Under the pieces are notes generated by a model. That model saw only the letters and a program-made list of their open reading frames with translations. It was not told the origin of the DNA and did not search any database. Both the position numbers and the translations under genes were made by a program. A stretch of 64,000 nt of DNA from Bacillota bacterium. GTDB taxonomy: Bacteria > Bacillota > Clostridia > Acetivibrionales > DSM-27016. Shown here piece by piece: positions 35,362 to 44,062 of this stretch; positions within the stretch are counted from its first letter, which is position 1, and each line of letters starts with the position of its first letter. The stretch is from assembly GCA_023390115.1 (NCBI GenBank), contig JAEWDM010000023.1, positions 1 through 64,000 on the forward strand, written 5' to 3'.

Positions 35362-36312
35362 ATGAACGATAAGACTATAAATAAGGTGGCTATTATAGGA
35401 ACCGGTTTTGTAGGCTCTACCACAGCTTATACGCTTATGCTGAGCGGACTGATTTCAGAGATAGTTCTTATTGACAGAAATACCGCCAAAGCAGAGGGCG
35501 AGGCCATGGACCTAAATCATGGTATGCCGTTTGTAAGGCCGGTAAAAATATATACAGGGGATTACAGCGGGTGCGCAGGCGCGGATATAGTCATTATAAC
35601 CGCCGGCGCCAACCAAAAGCCCGGTGAGACAAGAATGGATCTCGTCCATAAAAACACCTCAATCTTTAAGGATATTATACGTGAGGTTATAAAGCACAAC
35701 AATAGCTGCATTCTTCTTGTGGTAACAAACCCCGTGGATATACTTACATATGTGACTTACAAAATATCCGGCTTTCCGGCGGACAGGGTGCTGGGGTCGG
35801 GCACGGTTTTAGACACGGCACGCTTTAGATATCTCTTGAGCGAGCATGTCTCGCTGGATACAAGAAATGTACATGGCTATATAATAGGGGAGCACGGAGA
35901 TACCGAGGTGCCTGCCTGGAGTCTCACAAACATTGCGGGCATACCCATGGATAATTACTGCAACGATTTCAACATATGCAGCGACAGCCTTTCAAAAAAC
36001 GATATATATGAGAGTGTTAAAAACGCCGCGTACAATATAATAGACCGGAAGGGAGCGACCTATTACGCCGTTGCTTTAGCGGTAAGAAGAATAGTCGAGG
36101 CCATTGTAAGAGACGAAAGCTCTATTCTTACGGTATCCAGCCTGCTTGACGGACAGTACGGACTAAGCGGCATATGCCTGAGTGTTCCGACGGTTGTAAA
36201 CAAAAAGGGCATAGATCGAATAATAGATATTTCCTTAAGTGAGGCTGAGTCTGAGCAGCTTGCAAGGTCGGGACAGGCCCTCAAGGATATATTGAAGCAG
36301 CTTGAGCTTTAA
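35362..36312 (+). CDS. ldh: L-lactate dehydrogenase
   Basis: 316 residues: NAD loop VAIIGTGFVGSTTAYTLML, the substrate arginine region NQKPGETRMDLVHKN, VTNPVDILTYVTYK, and the catalytic histidine in GYIIGEHGDTEVPAW. It reduces pyruvate to L-lactate, recycling NADH in fermentation. The ATG at 35362 follows TAGGAGG; 21 codons upstream are spurious. It is monocistronic, divergent from cinA, with a strong terminator after it. Confidence 0.95.
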   Translation: MNDKTINKVAIIGTGFVGSTTAYTLMLSGLISEIVLIDRNTAKAEGEAMDLNHGMPFVRPVKIYTGDYSGCAGADIVIITAGANQKPGETRMDLVHKNTSIFKDIIREVIKHNNSCILLVVTNPVDILTYVTYKISGFPADRVLGSGTVLDTARFRYLLSEHVSLDTRNVHGYIIGEHGDTEVPAWSLTNIAGIPMDNYCNDFNICSDSLSKNDIYESVKNAAYNIIDRKGATYYAVALAVRRIVEAIVRDESSILTVSSLLDGQYGLSGICLSVPTVVNKKGIDRIIDISLSEAESEQLARSGQALKDILKQLEL

Positions 36313-36327
36313 AAATGCAATGAAAGC

Positions 36328-36382
36328 ATCCGGCATCCTGCGGCAGCAAAGCTAAATCGCACGGCAGGGTGCCGGATTTTTT
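36328..36382 (+). terminator. Terminator of ldh
   Basis: ATCCGGCATCCTGC (36328-36341) pairs with GCAGGGTGCCGGAT (36364-36377) with a single mismatch, followed by T residues to 36382. Confidence 0.85.
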
Positions 36383-36578
36383 GCAGAGCGGCGGGGCCCT
36401 GTCTTTTATTTCATCTATTGTGCCACATTTCCATTCTAAGATTTCCTTAACTGTAAAATTTATTAAATGAATCTCACGCATTTTAATAAAATATTCACTT
36501 TTATTTGCAGCCCAAAAATGTTAATATTAATTTAATAATGTCTTATGAATACTTTAATCTGAAAGGAAAAGTCATACC

Positions 36579-37520
36579 ATGGAGCAATCTGCAAAGGTAC
36601 TTAAAAGAGTAATAGACAATGTTGAAAAGGTTATGGTTGGCAAAAAAAATTGTATTGAGCTTGCATTAATCTCTCTCGTATGCAGAGGGCATATTCTTAT
36701 AGAGGACGTGCCGGGTGTGGGAAAAACCAGTTTGGTTGCCTCTATAGCAAAATCCCTTAATGCTTCCTTTAAAAGAATACAGTTTACCCCCGACATTCTA
36801 CCCTCCGACATAACAGGCTTTTCTATTTTTAATCAGAAAACATATGAGTTTGAATACCGTCCCGGCGCCATAATGAGTCAGATAGTGCTGGCAGATGAAA
36901 TAAACAGAACCTCTCCAAAAACCCAGGCCAGCCTGCTTGAGGTAATGGAGGAGGGCCAGGTTACGGTCGACGGAAACACCTATATGCTGCCCAAGCCCTT
37001 TATGGTGCTTGCCACACAGAATCCTATAGAGTACCTGGGCACCTTTCCTCTTCCTGAGGCCCAAATTGACAGGTTCTTTATGAAAATATCAATAAATTAC
37101 CCTCTTCCCGGCGAGGAAAGCTATATGCTTTCCAGGTTTCAGCACTCAAACCCACTGGACGAGCTGGGGCCGGTAGCCGACAGCAGTGAGATAACCCAGC
37201 TTCAGCAAAAGGTTAAGGACATTCATGTAGATAGAAGCCTTAATAATTATATAGTAGATATTGTAACCGAGACGCGAAGGCATTCCGACATATCCCTTGG
37301 AGCAAGCCCCAGAGGCTCAATGTCCCTTTTCAGGGCAGCTCAGGCATGGGCTCTTTACAATGAAAGGGACTATGTTATTCCGGATGATGTAAAAAAGATG
37401 ATTATACCTGTGCTTTCACATAGAATTATTCTAAAGCAGGAGGCCAGGCTGAAAAAGGTTACCGCGGGGGATATTCTGCTTTCCATTGAAGACAGGGTAA
37501 GAGTTCCTGTGATGGACTAA
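36579..37520 (+). CDS. MoxR-family AAA+ ATPase
   Basis: 313 residues: Walker A EDVPGVGKTSLV, Walker B VLADEINRTSPKTQASLLEVME, sensor 1 VLATQNPIEYLGTFPLPEAQIDRF. The family acts as a chaperone-like ATPase for partner proteins. First gene of a three-gene operon with a DUF58 protein and a transglutaminase-like membrane protein, the standard MoxR neighbourhood. The ATG at 36579 has AAAGGAAA about 9 nt upstream. The target in this organism is unknown. Confidence 0.93.
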   Translation: MEQSAKVLKRVIDNVEKVMVGKKNCIELALISLVCRGHILIEDVPGVGKTSLVASIAKSLNASFKRIQFTPDILPSDITGFSIFNQKTYEFEYRPGAIMSQIVLADEINRTSPKTQASLLEVMEEGQVTVDGNTYMLPKPFMVLATQNPIEYLGTFPLPEAQIDRFFMKISINYPLPGEESYMLSRFQHSNPLDELGPVADSSEITQLQQKVKDIHVDRSLNNYIVDIVTETRRHSDISLGASPRGSMSLFRAAQAWALYNERDYVIPDDVKKMIIPVLSHRIILKQEARLKKVTAGDILLSIEDRVRVPVMD

Positions 37521-37541
37521 ATATAAAGGGTTGAGGTATGT

Positions 37542-38741
37542 ATGAAAAAAAACAGGGCACTTTACGCCGCTTTGCTTATAATGTCTTTCATTTTCATATA
37601 TTTTTACGGGGGCAAAATACCCTATACCATTTTCTTTATTGTTGTAATGCTGCCTGTTATATCATTTATTTATACACTGATTGTGTATGTACGCTTCAAG
37701 TTTATACAGGATATCGGCAGAAAGATTGCTGTCAAGGGAGACAGGGTAAGCCTTACCATAAATATAACTAATGAGGATATTATACTTTACCCCTATATAA
37801 AGGTTAATTTTCATGGTGCCGGCTCGCTTTTTGCAAATCAGCTTGCGTCCGAGAGCTTTTCTTTAAGCCCTTTTAAAAAGAGCAGCTTTATTTTTGAATT
37901 GGAGTGCAGATACAGAGGCTGCTATCCCGTCGGCATAAAATCGTTTGAGATAGAAGACCTTTTGGGAATATTCAAGCTTACCTATTTGTTCTCTGAAAGC
38001 AAGGATATAACCATTTACCCCAGGATAATACACCTGGAAAAATTCAATATAGGATCCGTTTTTTTATCGGACTCACACGCAGCCTTAAGCTCAGGCATAG
38101 AGGATATGGCTACAGTTTCAAGCATCAGAAAGTATGCGGGCGGAGACAGCCTTAAAAGGATTCACTGGAAGCTTTCGGCAAAGATGCGTGAGCTTTATGT
38201 AAAAAACTACCAGAGCACTACGCAGACAAATGCGATTCTTTTCCTTGATCTGGAAAAAAGCAATTACTCATTTGAATACGGTACAATAATTGAGGATAAG
38301 GTTATTGAGTGCGCCGCAGCAATTGTTTATTACTGTCTGGAAAACTGGCTTCCTATTGATTTTGTATACTATAATTCCGAGATAGTAAGCGTTGAGGCAA
38401 AAGACCCCGGAGACTTTGAAAGCATTTACAGCCTGCTTTCAAAAATAAAATTCAACCAGAGCGTGGGCATCAAGGACTTGCTTCAAATATATCTTTCCGG
38501 AGGAATAAAAAATACCAATATAATAATTTTTACATCTAAAATAAATTACGACCTTTACAACGAGCTGTATAAAATAAATTTCCTGGGATACAAAATAAGC
38601 CTTATATATGTTTCGCCCGAATCGCTGACCGGCGAAAAGGACAGTGAAGCGGATAACATTGTTTCCTCCCTTCCCGAGCTGGGCGTGAGTACATACAGGG
38701 TGGGTATTGAGGATGATATAAAACTTATTCTGGAGAGGTAG
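37542..38741 (+). CDS. DUF58 domain-containing protein
   Basis: 399 residues: two N-terminal membrane helices (residues 8-50), then a beta-rich region and the DUF58 motif near GGDSLKRIHWKLSAKMRELYVKNY written here in two overlapping parts (GGDSLKRIHWKLSA; RELYVKNY). A vWA-like domain completes it. It is the usual partner of MoxR ATPases and TgpA-type transglutaminases, thought to assemble envelope complexes. The start lies 21 nt after moxR, and its stop is 2 nt before the next ATG. Confidence 0.88.
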   Translation: MKKNRALYAALLIMSFIFIYFYGGKIPYTIFFIVVMLPVISFIYTLIVYVRFKFIQDIGRKIAVKGDRVSLTINITNEDIILYPYIKVNFHGAGSLFANQLASESFSLSPFKKSSFIFELECRYRGCYPVGIKSFEIEDLLGIFKLTYLFSESKDITIYPRIIHLEKFNIGSVFLSDSHAALSSGIEDMATVSSIRKYAGGDSLKRIHWKLSAKMRELYVKNYQSTTQTNAILFLDLEKSNYSFEYGTIIEDKVIECAAAIVYYCLENWLPIDFVYYNSEIVSVEAKDPGDFESIYSLLSKIKFNQSVGIKDLLQIYLSGGIKNTNIIIFTSKINYDLYNELYKINFLGYKISLIYVSPESLTGEKDSEADNIVSSLPELGVSTYRVGIEDDIKLILER

Positions 38742-38743
38742 CT

Positions 38744-41353
38744 ATGGTTGATTTAAAAAAGCTTTTTGGAAAACTTACGGATGTTGCGCTATCGTCGTTA
38801 TTCAGCTTCAGCATTATATATGCTTTGACCACTTCGCTTTTATTTGACTACAGCCCCTACGTCCTGCTGCCGTTTGTATTTTTGCTGAGCTGCCTGTTCG
38901 GGCTTGTCTTTTTAAATAAAATCAGCAGAATAATATCTGCGGGAGTGTTGGCAATGCTTCCTGCTGCCTTTATTATATACCTTGCGTCGTCACATAGGCT
39001 GGACGCCCTGCCGGCTCAAATATTCCAGTTTTCTTCATGGATTTTCGATTATACCCATGGAATGGATATAATAAACCCCGCATATAAGCCGTACCTGACG
39101 TTGCTGATATGCCTTCCCATAACCCTTTTGGTATTTATTTTTACTATAAAAAGGTTTAACTTCTTTATGCTTCTGGCAGGAGGGCTTTCCGTCTACGTTA
39201 TTCAATGGATTTATGATATATTTGTGAGCTATTCCTCTTTTTATCTCTTTATTTCTCTTATGATACTTTATTATTTAAAGCATATTTATACGGACAAATA
39301 TGCAGGAGCAGCCGGACAGCATATAAGCCCCGCTTATTTTTCAATACTGCTTTTTCCTGTATGCGCTATAATAGTTCTTTTCTCAATAAGCCTTCCGGCA
39401 AGCAGCAAGCCCCTGGAAATAAAGTGGCTGGATCAGCGGATTAACTCCATATTCAGTTTTTTCAGCAACTCTTTTTCAGGCTACAGCTCTTTTGAATATT
39501 TCTCTATCAGCTCATCAGGCTTCGGACAGAGAAGCGACAGGCTGGGAGGTAAAGTGACACTTGACAACACACTGGTAATGAAGGTCAAGTCCCCAAGGGT
39601 GGTATATCTTAAGGGGGCTTGCAGGGAAATATATACAGGCTCTGGCTGGCTGGACCTTAAAAAAAACCAGTCGGCCGTCGCTGATGAGGGTATGCGCCGG
39701 GAATACAGTGATTTTGATGAAGCCTATGTGCTTTTAACCAATAACACTTCTTTTACAAACGATTATTTTTATATGGATCAGATTGAGGTATCATATAATA
39801 ATTTAATTACCAAATCCATCTTTACCCCCTTGAGAACAATCAGCTTAAGCTTCCCGGGCACAACATCTCCCGAGATATTCATAGATCATAACGGTATTGT
39901 TTCCGGCAGCAGGGTATCAGACAAGGATATGTCTTATACCTTGACTGCCTATACTGTAAAAAGCACCGACCAAAAGCTTCAGGATATATTGAGAAGGAGC
40001 AGGACAAGGATGTATGACGAAATACTCTCAAGAACAGAGCTGTTAAATGATTATATCCTCCGCAAATACAGAAATGACTACAGAACCTTTAATGACGGCG
40101 GCAGTACACAGCCTCAGAATATTGAGATTAATCTAACCTATAACTTGAATCTTGATGAGCTCCGGCATATGCTTGACGCCGACATAAGCGATCCCTTATC
40201 CTTTATATCGTCCGCATCATTAAAAAGACAGCTCAATTATTATACCCGTCGCTCGCTTATACCAAGGATGAGGGTTGGTGCCATAGGAATGCTTGATTAC
40301 AGTAGTTTGCAGGATTTGAAAAGAATATCCGACTCCGTATACGACAGGTATCTCCAACTGCCTGAGGATTTGCCGGAACGGGTTAAAGCACTTGCTTTGG
40401 AAATCTCCTCTGCATATTCCAATAATTATGATAAGGTTAAAGCTATAGAAGAATACCTGTCTTCAAATTATACATATACTCTTACCCCTGAGGCTATCCC
40501 TAGAAACAGCGATTTCGTTGACAGCTTTCTTTTTGAATCCAAGGAAGGCTATTGTACCTATTATGCAACTGCAATGGCAGTCCTTGTGCGCAGCCTCGGT
40601 ATTCCGGCAAGATATGCAGAGGGCTTTATACTGCCTCCGCAGCCCGACGAAAATTCCGTATATAATGTTACCAATGAGCAGGCCCACGCATGGGTTGAGG
40701 TATACTTTGACGGATTCGGATGGCTTACCCTTGAGCCTACAGCCCCTTTTCGCTCGGCATTCTATTCTGATACCGGCTCCAATGCGGTATACAGCAGTGA
40801 TTTGATTTCCGACCCCTCATACGAGGAGTATATGAAGAGAATCATGGGATATGATCAATCATCTGTGGCAATTGCCCCGGATGTTACGGATACTGCTCCG
40901 GAAGAAGATGACGAAGCACCTCCGTATATGCTCTATTCCATCGTGGGAATTTCTGCACTGCTTATACTTGTTTTTGCAATTGTTGTGGCGGTTAATGCTC
41001 TAAGGTTTAAATTCAGGATATTTAAAGCAAGAAGGCTTCCGCCCCGCGAAGGCATCGTTGAGCTTTACGGGCATTATATGAGCATACTCGCGCTTTGCGG
41101 GTATTCCATAAGGAGTGGTGAAACCCCCTCACAGTATTCCGAGAGAATAGATAAATGTATAATTTTCACCAGGCCCTACAGCTTTATAGAAGTCACTAAA
41201 AAATTTATAATTTCAAGGTACAGCACGCTAAATATCACCGAGGAGGACAGGCTGCTTGTACAGAGCTTCCATCAGCCTCTGATAAGAGAGGCAAAAAAAG
41301 ACCTGGGGAAGCTAAAGTTTTTTATGCTCAGACATCTAATGGGAAAATTGTAA
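38744..41353 (+). CDS. TgpA-type transglutaminase-like membrane protein
   Basis: 869 residues. Six or so membrane helices occupy residues 15-220, and an extracytoplasmic transglutaminase core lies at about 570-690 with the catalytic triad regions GYCTYYATAMAVLVRSLG (Cys), EQAHAWVEVYFDGFGW (His) and LEPTAPF. Another membrane helix lies near 730-755 (MLYSIVGISALLILVFAIVV), followed by a cytoplasmic DUF4129-like tail. With MoxR and DUF58 it forms a conserved envelope operon of unknown substrate. AGAGGTAGCT supplies the ribosome binding site. A palindromic terminator follows the stop. Confidence 0.88.
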   Translation: MVDLKKLFGKLTDVALSSLFSFSIIYALTTSLLFDYSPYVLLPFVFLLSCLFGLVFLNKISRIISAGVLAMLPAAFIIYLASSHRLDALPAQIFQFSSWIFDYTHGMDIINPAYKPYLTLLICLPITLLVFIFTIKRFNFFMLLAGGLSVYVIQWIYDIFVSYSSFYLFISLMILYYLKHIYTDKYAGAAGQHISPAYFSILLFPVCAIIVLFSISLPASSKPLEIKWLDQRINSIFSFFSNSFSGYSSFEYFSISSSGFGQRSDRLGGKVTLDNTLVMKVKSPRVVYLKGACREIYTGSGWLDLKKNQSAVADEGMRREYSDFDEAYVLLTNNTSFTNDYFYMDQIEVSYNNLITKSIFTPLRTISLSFPGTTSPEIFIDHNGIVSGSRVSDKDMSYTLTAYTVKSTDQKLQDILRRSRTRMYDEILSRTELLNDYILRKYRNDYRTFNDGGSTQPQNIEINLTYNLNLDELRHMLDADISDPLSFISSASLKRQLNYYTRRSLIPRMRVGAIGMLDYSSLQDLKRISDSVYDRYLQLPEDLPERVKALALEISSAYSNNYDKVKAIEEYLSSNYTYTLTPEAIPRNSDFVDSFLFESKEGYCTYYATAMAVLVRSLGIPARYAEGFILPPQPDENSVYNVTNEQAHAWVEVYFDGFGWLTLEPTAPFRSAFYSDTGSNAVYSSDLISDPSYEEYMKRIMGYDQSSVAIAPDVTDTAPEEDDEAPPYMLYSIVGISALLILVFAIVVAVNALRFKFRIFKARRLPPREGIVELYGHYMSILALCGYSIRSGETPSQYSERIDKCIIFTRPYSFIEVTKKFIISRYSTLNITEEDRLLVQSFHQPLIREAKKDLGKLKFFMLRHLMGKL

Positions 41354-41359
41354 AACGGA

Positions 41360-41389
41360 AAAAAAATAACGCATATGCGTTATTTTTTT
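41360..41389. terminator. Bidirectional terminator between the transglutaminase and pspC genes
   Basis: AATAACGCATATGCGTTATT forms a near-perfect palindrome flanked by an A-run on the left and a T-run on the right, between two converging genes. Confidence 0.85.
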
Positions 41390-41392
41390 GCT

Positions 41393-41590
41393 TTAAAATT
41401 TAGGCTGCTGAGGAATTATGGCCCATGCTACTATATAGGCAATAACTCCCCCGATTACACCCGTCATAAAGCTTATTATTACAGTGAGAAGTCTTATGAG
41501 AGTAGGGTCAATTCCGAAATATTCGCCTATCCCTCCGCAAACGCCTCCTATTTTTTTATTCGTATCAGAAAGATATATTCTCTTACCCAT
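41393..41590 (-). CDS. PspC domain protein
   Basis: 65 residues: KIGGVCGGIGEYFGIDPTLIRLL followed by one hydrophobic segment (VIISFMTGVIGGVIAYIVAW) and IIPQQ. This is a minimal PspC-type inner-membrane protein, a family tied to envelope stress in other bacteria. The ATG at 41590 has GAAGGGA 8 nt upstream; the 7 codons before it are not needed. It converges with the transglutaminase gene through a shared terminator. Confidence 0.9.
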   Translation of the reverse strand: MGKRIYLSDTNKKIGGVCGGIGEYFGIDPTLIRLLTVIISFMTGVIGGVIAYIVAWAIIPQQPKF

Positions 41591-41701
41591 AATTATTATC
41601 CCTTCCTTCACACCAGACTTGTATCAGATTGTATATATTTATTTATACGCCAATTTAAAATTTATGTCTGATACAAATTATTGATGTCCTTATGAAATTT
41701 A

Positions 41702-42133
41702 TTACAATCCATAAACAGTGTGACAGGATAAAACCTTAATATTCTTTCCGGTTAATACCTCTATTGCCCTTTCGGGCTCTTCAACCCTCAGTATTACAAG
41801 AGCCTCGTCAGATGCCTTTCCTATGAACGCATACATATACTCTATGCCTATGGACTCCGACTCCATAACCTCCAGCGCTTTTCCAAGCCCTCCCGGCTTG
41901 TCCGGCACCGCTATCGCGATTACATTGGTACAGCTTACCGTAAAGCCGCTCTCCTTCAATACTTTTTCAGCTTCCTCAGGCTTGTTGACTATCAGCCTCA
42001 AAATTCCAAAATCAGTTGTGTCTGCTATTGACAACGCGCTTATGTCAATATTATTTTGTCCGAGGGCTTTTGTGACCTCTGCCAGCCTTCCAGATTTGTT
42101 CTCAAGGAATACCGATATCTGTTTTACTAACAT
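41702..42133 (-). CDS. Tandem ACT-domain protein
   Basis: 143 residues made of two ACT domains: VKQISVFLENKSGRLAEVT (residues 3-70) and VIAIAVPDKPGGLGKALEVM (about 72-143). ACT pairs bind amino acids and give feedback control. Such proteins are regularly found after phenylacetate-CoA ligase and indolepyruvate oxidoreductase genes in anaerobes. Last gene of the operon starting at 48950, 32 nt after paaK. AAGGAGGAG precedes the ATG. A role as an aromatic amino-acid sensor is inferred. Confidence 0.88.
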   Translation of the reverse strand: MLVKQISVFLENKSGRLAEVTKALGQNNIDISALSIADTTDFGILRLIVNKPEEAEKVLKESGFTVSCTNVIAIAVPDKPGGLGKALEVMESESIGIEYMYAFIGKASDEALVILRVEEPERAIEVLTGKNIKVLSCHTVYGL

Positions 42134-42165
42134 TCTCTTCTCCTCCTTGCTTATATAAAAAAGTA

Positions 42166-43467
42166 TTATAATTTCCTCTTGTCTATGACTCTTTTTGCCT
42201 TACCTTCACTTCTCTCTATGGTTTTTGGCTCCACCAGCTTAACTTTTGCGCTAACTCCCAGAGTGCTTTCTATTTCGTGCCTTATTTTCCTTTCCAAATC
42301 CTCGATCCGCCTCACTTCATCGGAAAACAAGCCCTGAGTCATTTCAACCCATACCTCAAGCGTGTCCAGATTATCCACCCTGTCAACTATAAGCAGGTAG
42401 TGGGGAGCGGTTTCACCTATCTCAAGGAGAACGCTCTCTATTTGTGACGGGAAGACGTTGACACCCCTTATTATAAGCATGTCGTCAGATCTGCCCTGGA
42501 CCTTGCTCATTCTTGTCAGAGTTCTGCCGCACTCGCACTTTTCATATGCCAGGGAGGATATATCCCTTGTCCTGTATCTTATCAGAGGAAAGCCCTCCTT
42601 CGTTATGGTGGTAAAAACAAGCTCACCCTTGGAGCCTGCCGGCAGCACCTCTTCTGTTTCAGGGTCTATTATCTCAGGGATAAAGTGATCCTCCTGAATA
42701 TGCAGCCCGCATTTACAGGTACATTCCGTTGCAACTCCCGGTCCGATAATCTCACTTAAGCCATAAATATCAATGGCGACTATTCCTAATCGCTCCTCTA
42801 TTTCATTTCTCATATTGGCCGACCATGGCTCGGCTCCAAACACACCCGCCTTGAGCTTCAAATCCTCCTTCTTAATTCCCGCTTCCTCAAGCTCCTCCGC
42901 TATAAACAAAGCATAGGAGGGCGTACATGCAAGAATATTTGTACCGAAATCCTTCATTATCTGAATCTGCCTTTTAGTGTTTCCTCCGGAAATAGGAATT
43001 ACCGATGCCCCAATTCTTTCAGCCCCATAGTGCGCTCCAAGTCCCCCCGTAAACAATCCATAGCCGTATGCAATCTGCACAAAGGATTCCTTTGTGGTAC
43101 CCGCAGAGGTTAAGGTTCTGGCCATAACCTCCGCCCATGAATCAAGATCTCTCCTTGTATAACCTACAACTATCTGCTTCCCTGTTGTGCCTGAGGACGC
43201 ATGAAGCCTTACTACCTCGCTCATGGGAACAGCAAACAAGCCATAGGGATAGGTATCCCTTAGATCCTGCTTATAGCTGAAGGGCAACTTCTTCAAGTCC
43301 TCTACCGTCTTGATGTCTCCCGGCTCAACACCTTTTTTCTGCATCTTTTCCCTGTAAAACGGAACATTGTGGTATATCCTTTTAACGGTATTAGCGAGCC
43401 TTTCAGCCTGAACTCTGTTCATTTCTTCCCGGGACATGCACTCATATGTCCTGTTCCAATACTGCAT
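42166..43467 (-). CDS. paaK: Phenylacetate--CoA ligase (second copy of the operon)
   Basis: 433 residues of the AMP-forming acyl-CoA synthetase superfamily: nucleotide loop LHASSGTTGKQIVVGYT, IYGLSEIIGPGVATEC, RTRDISSLAYEKCECGRTL and the C-terminal KAKRVIDKRK. It activates aryl acetates (phenylacetate, indoleacetate or relatives) with ATP and CoA. The ATG at 43467 has GGGGGAG 7 nt upstream; 17 earlier codons are discounted. It lies 22 nt after iorB. The paralogue at 45938-47236 is similar throughout but clearly diverged, suggesting different substrates. Confidence 0.93.
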   Translation of the reverse strand: MQYWNRTYECMSREEMNRVQAERLANTVKRIYHNVPFYREKMQKKGVEPGDIKTVEDLKKLPFSYKQDLRDTYPYGLFAVPMSEVVRLHASSGTTGKQIVVGYTRRDLDSWAEVMARTLTSAGTTKESFVQIAYGYGLFTGGLGAHYGAERIGASVIPISGGNTKRQIQIMKDFGTNILACTPSYALFIAEELEEAGIKKEDLKLKAGVFGAEPWSANMRNEIEERLGIVAIDIYGLSEIIGPGVATECTCKCGLHIQEDHFIPEIIDPETEEVLPAGSKGELVFTTITKEGFPLIRYRTRDISSLAYEKCECGRTLTRMSKVQGRSDDMLIIRGVNVFPSQIESVLLEIGETAPHYLLIVDRVDNLDTLEVWVEMTQGLFSDEVRRIEDLERKIRHEIESTLGVSAKVKLVEPKTIERSEGKAKRVIDKRKL

Positions 43468-43489
43468 AAATCTACTCCCCCTATATGCC

Positions 43490-44062
43490 TTAAGTATTAT
43501 ACCCTCTTTCAAAGGCATTTAAATTAGATTCCAAAAATCTTTCAGGTACTACCTCCTTTAAGGCCTCAATCCAAATATCCTTACCTATACCGGTAGACTT
43601 TGCCAACACACCTAAAAGCACTACATTTACCGCTTTGGCATTTCCGCATTCCTTAGCCGTCTCAAGAGCATCAGTGGCAATAATATCCACACCGGTGCCG
43701 CTTATCTTTTCTATAATGCCTTCAGGGTATTTGGCTTTTCCTGTTATAACAGGCATGGGGTCAATTCTTTGCCTGTTTATAATCATCCTTCCTCCTTCCT
43801 TCAGGTACTCAAGCCATCTGTATGCCTCAAGCTGTTCAAAAGCAAGGATTATATCCGCTTCACCTGTCTCTACAAGCGGGGAATATACCCTGTCCCCCAT
43901 TTTAACATAGGTTACAACGCTTCCTCCCCTCTGAGACATGCCGTGCACCTCTGAAACCTTTACGTCAAAATCTCTCTTTAATGCCACATTTCCAAGCACC
44001 CTGCTGGCCAGCAGCGTACCCTGCCCGCCAACACCGACCAGCATTATATTAAGCCTTTTCAT
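43490..44062 (-). CDS. iorB: Indolepyruvate:ferredoxin oxidoreductase, beta subunit
   Basis: 190 residues of the gamma-type pyruvate:ferredoxin oxidoreductase domain: NIMLVGVGGQGTLLASRVLG, KVSEVHGMSQRGGSVVTYVKMG and SPLVETGEADIILAFE. With IorA it oxidatively decarboxylates aryl pyruvates to aryl-acetyl-CoA, passing electrons to ferredoxin. The ATG at 44062 lies inside the end of iorA (14-nt overlap). The 19-codon upstream extension would lie inside iorA and is unlikely. Confidence 0.95.
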   Translation of the reverse strand: MKRLNIMLVGVGGQGTLLASRVLGNVALKRDFDVKVSEVHGMSQRGGSVVTYVKMGDRVYSPLVETGEADIILAFEQLEAYRWLEYLKEGGRMIINRQRIDPMPVITGKAKYPEGIIEKISGTGVDIIATDALETAKECGNAKAVNVVLLGVLAKSTGIGKDIWIEALKEVVPERFLESNLNAFERGYNT